This document shows, in pieces, positions 26,907 to 34,397 of a stretch of 64,000 nucleotides of DNA. This stretch comes from a bacterium (GTDB taxonomy: Bacteria > Planctomycetota > SZUA-567). Position numbers and translations under genes: made by a program. The notes beneath the pieces were generated by a model that was not told the origin of the DNA, did not search any database, and saw nothing but the letters and a program-made list of their open reading frames with translations. The stretch is taken from positions 1 through 64,000 of the forward strand of contig QKCJ01000056.1 in NCBI GenBank assembly GCA_003245715.1, read 5' to 3'. Every line of letters begins with the position of its first letter. The first letter of the stretch is position 1.

Positions 26907-27997
26907 TGCAGACAACAGGAATTTTCAAATCCGGCGCAAAAGGCACCGGACACCTTCGCATGATCGACAGAAATCTGCGCTCTACCGGGCACGACCCGGT
27001 TATACCGGCTAAAATAGTCAAAGAATACGGTATCGTCAACGGCGCACGCCTTGAGGTTACGCTTGAGGAAAACAAAGTCACCGAAGTACATAAAATCTGT
27101 GACCTGAGACCTGAAGATTTTTCAAAGCGTAAAAGATTTGAGGATCTTGTAGCGATCAGTCCGGAAGAGAAAATAATCCTTGAAAAATCCGAGCTTGAAC
27201 CGATGCGGATAATTGATCTGGTCGCGCCTATCGGCAAGGGTACGCGCGGACTTATCGTAGCACCTCCAAAGGCCGGCAAGACGGTTCTGCTTGAGCAGAT
27301 TGCCGGGGCGATAAACAAGTACGACCCTGATATCCGTCTGGTTATGCTGCTTATTGATGAGCGCCCGGAAGAGATCACACATTTTCGTCGTACACTTAAC
27401 GCTGAAGTTCTGGCAAGCTCAAATGACCTTGAGCCGGAAGCGCATACCGAGCTTGCAGAACTTGTCCTCTCACACCTTCGCACAGAACTTGAATGCGGAC
27501 ATGACGTAGTTGTTCTCGTTGACAGTCTGACCCGGATGGGGCGGGCGTTTAATATCGACACCAGTGGCGGACGTGGCGGTAAGTCACGGACAATGTCTGG
27601 TGGTATCGACGCCGCAGCGCTCACCATTCCACGGCGTTTTTTCGGTGCTGCCAGAAATATTGAAAACGGCGGCTCAATTACGATAATCGCCACAGCACTT
27701 GTCGACACCGGTTCACGCATGGATGATTTTATTTTTGAAGAATTTAAAGGCACCGGCAACAGCGAGGTGATACTCTCACGAGAACTCGCCGAGCAACGGA
27801 TCTATCCGGCAATCGACCTCAGCGCCAGCGGCACAAGAAAAGAAGCAATCCTGCACGGCGAGGACGATACCAAACGCCTCGATAAACTCCGCCGCATTCT
27901 GGCTGAACGCGAATCTAAAGGCGCACTCCTCTCACTTAAAAAGCTACTGGACAAGCACCCGACAAACCGCCAGTTTCTCGACTCAATACCGGTGTAA
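26906..27997 (+). CDS. rho: Rho-type transcription termination factor, short form
   Basis: The 363-residue protein has an intact Rho motor: P-loop APPKAGKT (about 119-126), LLIDERPEE, VVLVDSLTRMGRAFN, FFGAARNIENGGS, IATALVDTGSRMDDFIFEEF, KGTGN and SGTRKE. The N-terminal helical Rho_N domain is absent, and the cold-shock RNA-binding domain (about 1-60) is degenerate (GIFKSGAKGTGHLRM in place of the usual GxGFLR pattern). E. coli Rho has 419 residues. It could be the only Rho or a divergent second copy. It overlaps the reductase gene, an uncommon setting for rho, and a strong terminator follows. Confidence 0.88.
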   Translation: MQTTGIFKSGAKGTGHLRMIDRNLRSTGHDPVIPAKIVKEYGIVNGARLEVTLEENKVTEVHKICDLRPEDFSKRKRFEDLVAISPEEKIILEKSELEPMRIIDLVAPIGKGTRGLIVAPPKAGKTVLLEQIAGAINKYDPDIRLVMLLIDERPEEITHFRRTLNAEVLASSNDLEPEAHTELAELVLSHLRTELECGHDVVVLVDSLTRMGRAFNIDTSGGRGGKSRTMSGGIDAAALTIPRRFFGAARNIENGGSITIIATALVDTGSRMDDFIFEEFKGTGNSEVILSRELAEQRIYPAIDLSASGTRKEAILHGEDDTKRLDKLRRILAERESKGALLSLKKLLDKHPTNRQFLDSIPV

Positions 27998-28026
27998 GCG
28001 AGTAAGCGTAATTAATCCCAGTAATA

Positions 28027-28060
28027 AAAAAGCCGGAGCAAACCGCTCCGGCTTTTTTAT
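28027..28060. terminator. Bidirectional terminator between rho and purF
   Basis: An 11-bp stem AAAGCCGGAGC/GCTCCGGCTTT with a 6-base loop. It has T-runs on both strands (TTTTTTAT on plus, complementary A6 on the other side), and serves the converging rho and purF genes. Confidence 0.88.
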
Positions 28061-28081
28061 TATTAATTTTATTCCGAGCTA

Positions 28082-29545
28082 TCAGCAAGGGCATTTATCA
28101 GACTTGGGAAGGCCAATGATGTCGTCATCTTCATCAGCGCCCTCGATACCGTCAAGACTGTACTTGTCACCCATATCATCAATTACCTTGACCGGGTACT
28201 CACCAGTAAAGCAGGCAGTACAGAAATCACCGTCCGGTGCTTTCACCGATTTATGCAGCCCCTCAAGTGAAAGGTAACGCAGACTGTCAACACCAAGCAG
28301 CTTTTCCATCTCCTCAATTGAGTGATTAGCCGCAAGAAGTTCCTCACGGGTCGGAAAGTCGATACCATAAAAACACGGGAAGACATTCGGCGGACATGAA
28401 ATACGCAAATGGATTTCTTTCGCCCCGGCCTGACGCAAAGCCTTGACCATATTGGTCGTAGTTGTTCCACGGATCAGTGAGTCATCGACAAGTATAATAC
28501 GCTTACCGTTAACCACATCCTTGACAACATTATGCTTCATGCTCACCGCACGCACGCGCTGCTTCTGAACCGGCGCAAGGAAGGTGCGGCCAACATAATG
28601 GTTGCGGATAAATGCGCGGTCCATCGGCAGATTCGCCTCACGCGCAAACCCCATCGCCGCGCTGTAACCACTGTCAGGAATCGCCGAAACAAAATCAGCA
28701 TCAACACCAGACTCACGCGCCAATGTCTCACCAAGACGGTAACGGACCTGATGGACATTCTCACCGAAAATATTACTGTCTGGGCGGGCAAAATAAATAT
28801 GCTCAAAGACGCAGTGCGAAACCTTGATGGATTCCTCAGGCGCAAATTTTTCGCTATGAACTCCGTGCTTGTCAATTGTAATCATCTCACCCGGTTCAAC
28901 TTCACGGATGAATGTCGCCCCGACAAGGTCAAAGGCAACCGATTCACTGGCGACGATATAGCCCTTGTCAAGCTTACCGATACAGAGCGGGCGAAAGCCC
29001 TGCGGGTCGCGCGCGGCAATCAGCTCATCCTCACGCATAAAGACGAAGCAATACGCCCCGTAGATATGATTAAGACAGTGGCCGAGATTGTTCTTCTTGG
29101 CTACGTGCGAAGGCTTGGCCATCAGGTGGACAAGAACTTCACTGTCTGTACTGGTCTGGAAGATTGAACCCCATGCTTCGTATTCATCACGCAGAGTCCG
29201 GGCGTTAACCAGATTACCGTTATGTGCCAGCGCCAGAAGCCCCTCAGAGTAGTCAACAATCAGCGGCTGAATATTCTGCGGCTTTGACGATCCGGTTGTA
29301 GAGTACCTGACATGCCCGATTGATACATGGCCAGTCAGCTTGCTGAGCTTGTCGGTAGGGATGGCATTTGAGAGCAGCCCCATACCTTTATGGCTGCGCA
29401 TCTTCTTGCCGTCAGCGGCAACAATACCTGCACTTTCCTGACCACGGTGCTGCAGCGCATGCAGAGCCAGCCAGACAACTGAGGCCGCATCTTCAACCCC
29501 GTAAACACCCGCAATACCACAAAAATGTTTGCAATCGCTATCCAC
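28082..29545 (-). CDS. purF: Amidophosphoribosyltransferase (PurF)
   Basis: PurF makes 5-phosphoribosylamine from PRPP and glutamine, the first step of purine synthesis. The 487 residues contain the N-terminal nucleophile glutaminase (Cys9 after a short propeptide, CGIAGVYG; ALQHRGQESAGI; HVRYSTTG). The phosphoribosyltransferase part has VSAIPDSGYSAA and the PRPP loop ILVDDSLIRGTT. The start is a GTG at 29545 with GGGGCG upstream. The acidic tail ends in Cys-Pro-Cys. Single-gene unit. Confidence 0.96.
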   Translation of the reverse strand: MDSDCKHFCGIAGVYGVEDAASVVWLALHALQHRGQESAGIVAADGKKMRSHKGMGLLSNAIPTDKLSKLTGHVSIGHVRYSTTGSSKPQNIQPLIVDYSEGLLALAHNGNLVNARTLRDEYEAWGSIFQTSTDSEVLVHLMAKPSHVAKKNNLGHCLNHIYGAYCFVFMREDELIAARDPQGFRPLCIGKLDKGYIVASESVAFDLVGATFIREVEPGEMITIDKHGVHSEKFAPEESIKVSHCVFEHIYFARPDSNIFGENVHQVRYRLGETLARESGVDADFVSAIPDSGYSAAMGFAREANLPMDRAFIRNHYVGRTFLAPVQKQRVRAVSMKHNVVKDVVNGKRIILVDDSLIRGTTTTNMVKALRQAGAKEIHLRISCPPNVFPCFYGIDFPTREELLAANHSIEEMEKLLGVDSLRYLSLEGLHKSVKAPDGDFCTACFTGEYPVKVIDDMGDKYSLDGIEGADEDDDIIGLPKSDKCPC

Positions 29546-29624
29546 GTTCGCCCCAATATGTAAAAAGTCTCAAAGAACCTCTTGCCATAACAATTAAAAC
29601 AAAATATCATCTGTTTATCAGATT

Positions 29625-29654
29625 ATTCTATAAAGGCTTATAACCGGGTGGCAA
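29625..29654 (-). promoter_or_regulatory. Candidate purF promoter
   Basis: On the minus strand TTGCCA (complement of 29649-29654) and TAGAAT (complement of 29625-29630) are separated by 18 bp. Confidence 0.4.
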
Positions 29655-29781
29655 CTTTACCCGACCAGCGGCGACTCACGAAAATAAAACGTGAACTTAA
29701 CTGTAGTTATCAGCCAATTTCTGTATAAATTATGATAGTCAATATGCAAAGTCTGTAAAGACCTTTTCTGAAAGGGTAGTT

Positions 29782-30411
29782 ATGTTTCTGGAAAAATCTC
29801 TCAATGAATATTTTGCCGCGGCAGCCTCAAATGAGGAAGTTCCCGGCGGTGGCAGCATAAGTGCGGCCGTCGGAACCCTTGGCGCGTGCATGGCCTCAAT
29901 GGCAGCAAACTTCACCCTCGGCAAGAAAAAATACGCCGAAGTCGAAGACGAAATCAAGGAACTCATTGTTGGAATTGAAGTTGCAATTTCCGATCTGAAA
30001 AAATGTATTGAAAAAGACTCTGAGGCATTTCTCAAGTTCAATGATGTTTACGCGATGCCCAACTCTACTGATGAGGAAAAAGCAGCCCGCACTGTAAAAA
30101 TGCAGGAAACTCTGAAAAATGCCATGCAGCCACCGTACGAAATTATGAAATCTGCGCTTGAGGCAATGACTTTACTGCCACGTCTTGCTGAAATCGGCAA
30201 CCAGAACCTAATCTCCGATACTGGTGTAGCCGCGATTATGCTCAAAGCTGCTATTGACGGCGCACGTCTTAATGTACTGGTCAATATCCGCTATATCAAG
30301 GATGACAGCCTCTGCAATACTACCGCCGCACAGGTTGCGCAAATTGTGATGAAAAGCGAGAAACTTGCGGCTAAAACATTGAAAATGGTTGAGGAAGCGG
30401 TAGTTAAATAG
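29782..30411 (+). CDS. fchA: Cyclodeaminase/cyclohydrolase-family protein (FchA-like)
   Basis: A 209-residue all-helical protein with the family signature VPGGGSISAAVGTLGACMAS near the N-terminus, and LLPRLAEIGNQNLISDTGVA and DGARLNVLVNI in the second half. The family covers formimino-tetrahydrofolate cyclodeaminase and methenyl-tetrahydrofolate cyclohydrolase. No histidine- or glycine-degradation gene is adjacent, so I cannot choose between them. Ribosome site GAAAGGGTAG. It is monocistronic and divergent from purF, which also uses folate-pathway products downstream. Confidence 0.87.
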   Translation: MFLEKSLNEYFAAAASNEEVPGGGSISAAVGTLGACMASMAANFTLGKKKYAEVEDEIKELIVGIEVAISDLKKCIEKDSEAFLKFNDVYAMPNSTDEEKAARTVKMQETLKNAMQPPYEIMKSALEAMTLLPRLAEIGNQNLISDTGVAAIMLKAAIDGARLNVLVNIRYIKDDSLCNTTAAQVAQIVMKSEKLAAKTLKMVEEAVVK

Positions 30412-30603
30412 TTATCAATTGTAGAATATTCTAAAATTAATGTTTCAGATATGTTTTATATGGCTTTAATTTTGTCAATATTATACTGCTGCATGTAACC
30501 GGCGAAAAAAAAAACACTAACAATAAAAACAAAAAATAATTGACACAATAAGCACCTAATGCATAATTCTTTTTACATACCAATTTCGGGTAAAAGGGGA
30601 AAT

Positions 30604-31332
30604 ATGCGTAATTTTAGTACATTTATGAAGCAATTTACTTTGATTGAAATGTTGGTCGTTATCGCGATAATCGGGATTCTTTCAGCCATGATGATGGGCG
30701 GAATCAGTTCCGCGCTTGAATCGTCTCGCCTAAACTCTTGCGCCAGCAACCTCAGGCAGATTGCGACAGCGACAATTATATTTGAAAATAATTTTAACAA
30801 AGCGGCAAATCTTGCCCCTACAGGCTCAATTAATCCCAATGCACATAGTATTGATCCCTTTATCTGCCTGTGGGATGCATCATATCTCAGGACAGAAGAA
30901 CTTTTGCAATGCCCGGGAGAAACAGCACTTAATATTGTGCGTGGGGTGGCAACAACCGGAAGTATCGCCCATTATGCAACGTCTGCGCCTTCACCTCTTT
31001 ATTACAGTATCAATAATAATATCGGCACCCCCAGTAGTTACGCCTTTCGCTGGGAATACACAACCCCGTTCCCAAAAGATGTAACCTTTCTGTTAGGTGA
31101 TTCATCATATGATACGACCCCGAGCGACACCTGTGATCAGGGGACACGCAACCATAACGGCCCCCAACGAGGCTTTTACATTGCCAATGTGGCTTATATT
31201 GACGGACATGTTGAAAAATGCAATCAAGAAGGAATGATTTCAGGGATTAACTATAACCCCTGGAAATTTCAAGGAGCGATCGTAAACATCATGATCGGGC
31301 AAAACTGGTACATGGGAACAAATAATCCATAA
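30604..31332 (+). CDS. Prepilin-type N-terminal cleavage/methylation protein
   Basis: A 242-residue secreted or pseudopilin-like protein. A prepilin signal (KQFTLIEMLVVIAIIGIL) starts at residue 9, with the conserved Glu at +5. An extended helix and a globular region rich in Ser/Thr/Asn/Pro follow, and IDGHVEKCN near the C-terminus is typical of the DUF1559-like family abundant in Planctomycetes, Verrucomicrobia and Lentisphaerae. The ATG at 30604 follows AGGGGAAAT; an upstream in-frame ATG at 30559 was rejected. No secretion or pilus genes are adjacent. Confidence 0.88.
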   Translation: MRNFSTFMKQFTLIEMLVVIAIIGILSAMMMGGISSALESSRLNSCASNLRQIATATIIFENNFNKAANLAPTGSINPNAHSIDPFICLWDASYLRTEELLQCPGETALNIVRGVATTGSIAHYATSAPSPLYYSINNNIGTPSSYAFRWEYTTPFPKDVTFLLGDSSYDTTPSDTCDQGTRNHNGPQRGFYIANVAYIDGHVEKCNQEGMISGINYNPWKFQGAIVNIMIGQNWYMGTNNP

Positions 31333-31376
31333 GTATGACACCGAAAAATGCCTAGATCAGCAATATTCCAACAATA

Positions 31377-32234
31377 TTAAATAGCCGGTTTTTCACTCAG
31401 TAGCTGCTCGATGCAGGCTAGTTGGAATTTGGCTGAGATCGGGAACTCTCTGAAAATTCGTCCGCCGATTTCACGGACAAAAGCAACCTCCAGCGCTGAT
31501 GAGGTAACAAAAAATTCTGACGCCTTAACGCAAACTTCAGGCGTCAGCGGTTCCTGATAAACAACTATCCCCATTTTCGCCGCCTCAGACAGGACAAGCT
31601 CACGCATTACTCCAGGATATACCCCGTCTTTCTGCAGGTGCGGGGTTATAAGTGCACCATCAACAACCGCGAAAAGATTTCCGCAGCAGACATTTAAGAG
31701 ATTACCGGACTCATCAGTTATAACCGCGTCGTCATAACCCTCACGCACCGCCATGCGCGTAGCCTGCAAGGGTTTGCTGCCGTACGGAAAAACAGCGGAA
31801 AGATCGCCCCGTACCCTCTTGAAAGGCGAAATCCAGAGCCTGATACCGTTCTCGGTAAGTTTGCGGTACGGGGTAATTTCCTCAAGATAAAGAATAGTCG
31901 TTACTTTTGGCGGGTCACGAAAATCAGATATCAGCGCCGCATTCTCGCCGGGGCTTATGATATAATGCGCTATAGCATCATACAGGCCGTCTCTGGCGCA
32001 AAGCTCTGATATCTGGCGCTGCAGGGTACGCCCGCTGACAGCAAAGGGCAAGGCGATATACGGACTACTCAAAGCCAGAGCCAGCCGGTCAATGTGGCGC
32101 TCAAGACGTAGCGGCAGTGAATTATGCACCCTAAACGATATACGTAACGCCTCGCCAGTGCTGATGAGAGAGTCAGAGACCTGAACCTTCGCCAGATCCC
32201 GCGGCAGCATTTCACCGTTAATTATTACATGCAC
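31377..32234 (-). CDS. Class IV aminotransferase-fold enzyme (PabC/IlvE/D-amino-acid type)
   Basis: A fold-type IV PLP enzyme of 285 residues. The candidate PLP lysine lies in FPYGSKPLQATRMA (about 153). The cofactor-binding loop GNLLNVCCGNLF aligns with the usual G-x-x-x-E-x-x-x-x-N-L-F, so the glutamate that contacts the pyridine nitrogen is asparagine. GVYPGVMRELVL and FFVTSSALEVAFVREI complete the family. The branch is closest in layout to aminodeoxychorismate lyase (ECC-like loop), but I would not fix a substrate. Single gene. Confidence 0.8.
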   Translation of the reverse strand: MHVIINGEMLPRDLAKVQVSDSLISTGEALRISFRVHNSLPLRLERHIDRLALALSSPYIALPFAVSGRTLQRQISELCARDGLYDAIAHYIISPGENAALISDFRDPPKVTTILYLEEITPYRKLTENGIRLWISPFKRVRGDLSAVFPYGSKPLQATRMAVREGYDDAVITDESGNLLNVCCGNLFAVVDGALITPHLQKDGVYPGVMRELVLSEAAKMGIVVYQEPLTPEVCVKASEFFVTSSALEVAFVREIGGRIFREFPISAKFQLACIEQLLSEKPAI

Positions 32235-32288
32235 TATCGCGCCCCCGACTCTTCAAATTAACTAAAAACAAAACTTAGCCGTGTTATG

Positions 32289-32786
32289 CTATTTATTGGC
32301 CTGAAGAACTTCAGCCAAAAAGCGGATGTGGCTGATTTCTTCACCAACGATCTTGTCAACCATATCCTTGGTCGCACGGTCATTTACCGCTCTGCCAATT
32401 GAAGTGTAAAAAACTACAGAGTCCTTTTCACGCTCAATGGCAAACATTATCAGGCTATCAAGCCTACCATCTGAGTCCTCAAGCAGAACCTCTGGGGATT
32501 TCAGGTTAGCAAAGACAACACCATTAGCCACCGCCTTGAGATACTTGCCCTCCTCACCTTCAGAATCAAGTATGATTGAGCGAACAGCATCAGACTCTTT
32601 CTGGGCGCGTAATTTGGCAAATGTCTTCTGGTGGATAGCCTCCCATTCCGCAAGATCGAGAAACAGCTTGCGGATATTATTGTCTTTAGCCACCGCCGCA
32701 GCAGCAGCATAAAAAGCTTTTCCATTTCGCTCAATATCCTCAGCGATCTGCAAAATTTCATCAACATTCATCTGGTTTGTATCCAT
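32289..32786 (-). CDS. Rubrerythrin/ferritin-like diiron protein without rubredoxin domain
   Basis: A 165-residue four-helix protein with diiron-type ligands in two pairs: EDIERNGKAFY with EWEAIH, and EREKDSVVFY with GEEISHIRFL. The C-terminal rubredoxin domain of classical rubrerythrin is missing, so an external electron donor would be needed. Proteins like this reduce peroxide or sense oxygen in anaerobes. It lies 85 bases downstream of fprA on the same strand, which supports a role in oxygen defence. Confidence 0.85.
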   Translation of the reverse strand: MDTNQMNVDEILQIAEDIERNGKAFYAAAAAVAKDNNIRKLFLDLAEWEAIHQKTFAKLRAQKESDAVRSIILDSEGEEGKYLKAVANGVVFANLKSPEVLLEDSDGRLDSLIMFAIEREKDSVVFYTSIGRAVNDRATKDMVDKIVGEEISHIRFLAEVLQANK

Positions 32787-32870
32787 ATTTCCCTCTATAT
32801 CCCTAAAATAATTAAGACAACCAAATATTCAAAATACAATAAAATTACCGTCATAAAGCATAACACTTGC

Positions 32871-34061
32871 TTACTTGGCGGCAAGTTCAAGTGCTTTCTG
32901 CGCCATCAGAGCACCCATCTTCTCACATTCTTCAAGAACTTCACGGGTAGGACGCCACTTGCTCTTCAGAGGCTCATCACGCATTAATTCGAACTTCATC
33001 TCTTCAAGATATTTCTGGATGTCTTCAGGACCGCCCCTGCCCCAGCCACTTGAACCGAAAGCAAAACCAACCTTCCCGACCGGACGCAAACCGCGCAGAT
33101 AGGTCAAAGCCGAAGCCATCGCCGGCATTATCGACTGGTTAAGGGTCGCAGAACCAACGGCGATACAGGCAGAATCAAGCATATCAGCAACAACCCTGGT
33201 ATTACCTACCCTGCGAACATGCAGAAGCTTTACCTCAACCCCGTCACAGCAGGCACCTTCATAAATCGCCCGGGCCATCTCTGTAGTGCTTTCCCACATT
33301 GAATCGTAAAGAATCGAAACCTTTGCCTTCGGCTTGCATTCACACCACTGCTGATAGGCTTCAACAATCTCGGCAACATGTGAACGCCAGATAACGCCAT
33401 GACTTGGAGCAATCATTTCAATCGGCAGATCCTTTGCCGCCTCAAGAACCTTCTTGACCTGCTTGCCATAAGGCATGACGATATTTGCATAATAGGTTCG
33501 CGCCTCAGCCATCGCCTCACACAACGGCACCTGATCGTCAAAACGTGAAGAGGTGGCATAATGCTGTCCAAAGCCGTCCATTGAAAAAAGAATCTTGTCT
33601 GACGGGAGATAAGTAAAGAGCGAATCCGGCCAGTGCACCATCGGAGTCTCAATAAACTGCAATGTACGCGCACCAAGCTTAAGCTCGTCGCCAGTCTTGA
33701 CAATCAGGAAACTCCATGAGGAAATATCATAATACCCTTCAAGAATAACCTGACATTTTTCATCGCAGACAACAGTCGCCCCAGTTTCAGCCACCAGAGC
33801 CGGAATACCACCGGAATGGTCAGGCTCGGCATGGTTGCAGATAATATAGTCAAGCTTGCAATCGCCAAGAGCTTTTTTTATCTTACGCAGATGATCGCCG
33901 ACGTAGGGGGCCTTGACCCCGTCAATAACCGCATTCTTCTCATCTTTAATCAGGTAAGAGTTATAAGTAACGCCCTTATCGGTAATATAACTGTGAAAAT
34001 CACGCATCGCCCAGTCAACATACCCAACCCAGTAAATATTATTTTTGATTTCTGTCAGCAT
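32871..34061 (-). CDS. fprA: A-type flavoprotein (FprA), flavodiiron O2/NO reductase
   Basis: A cytoplasmic enzyme that reduces O2 to water (or NO to N2O). The N-terminal metallo-beta-lactamase domain (about 1-245) has the diiron ligands in NHAEPDHSGG, the aspartate in FSMDGFGQH and PSHGVIW. The C-terminal flavodoxin domain (about 250-396) binds FMN (ILYDSMWESTTEMA, SATLNQSIMPA). The ATG at 34061 has AAGGGTG upstream; a GTG at 34070 was rejected. With the neighbouring rubrerythrin-like gene it suggests a strict anaerobe. Confidence 0.94.
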   Translation of the reverse strand: MLTEIKNNIYWVGYVDWAMRDFHSYITDKGVTYNSYLIKDEKNAVIDGVKAPYVGDHLRKIKKALGDCKLDYIICNHAEPDHSGGIPALVAETGATVVCDEKCQVILEGYYDISSWSFLIVKTGDELKLGARTLQFIETPMVHWPDSLFTYLPSDKILFSMDGFGQHYATSSRFDDQVPLCEAMAEARTYYANIVMPYGKQVKKVLEAAKDLPIEMIAPSHGVIWRSHVAEIVEAYQQWCECKPKAKVSILYDSMWESTTEMARAIYEGACCDGVEVKLLHVRRVGNTRVVADMLDSACIAVGSATLNQSIMPAMASALTYLRGLRPVGKVGFAFGSSGWGRGGPEDIQKYLEEMKFELMRDEPLKSKWRPTREVLEECEKMGALMAQKALELAAK

Positions 34062-34397
34062 AAAAATCACCCTTCAAGAAAAATGAAATAAGCTAAAAAA
34101 GTTAATCAATTACAATTGTGAACAAAGTACCTGTTTTTGCAAGTCTAAAAATCAGGTTGAAATTAACTTTATAAGGCGCGGGACAATTGTCATTATTCGG
34201 CAAAAAAAATATTAGCTTACTGTAATAAATATTTTCTGAAGTGCGGCAATTTATTTGCGAAAAATTTTAGCAGAATTTATAATTAATATTGAATAAGAGC
34301 AACAAATCACCAGTTACAAGATATTCTGAAAGGTGCAATTATATTTGATATAACGGTTAGAAAACCGCTAATGTACTATTAAAAACAGGAGAAATCC
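34062..34397. other. Divergent intergenic region, fprA / chemoreceptor
   Basis: These 336 AT-rich bases separate divergently read genes and presumably hold both promoters. I found no open frame and no confident -35/-10 pair. A sequence TTGTGAACAA near 34116 resembles half of the redox-regulator Rex consensus, and an ACGGTT...AACCGC dyad lies near 34353; both are weak. Confidence 0.5.

Noticed and set aside
34100-34130. Rex-type redox operator upstream of fprA (TTGTGAACAA)
   Set aside because: Only a half-like match to the inverted repeat consensus; not strong enough to list as a site.
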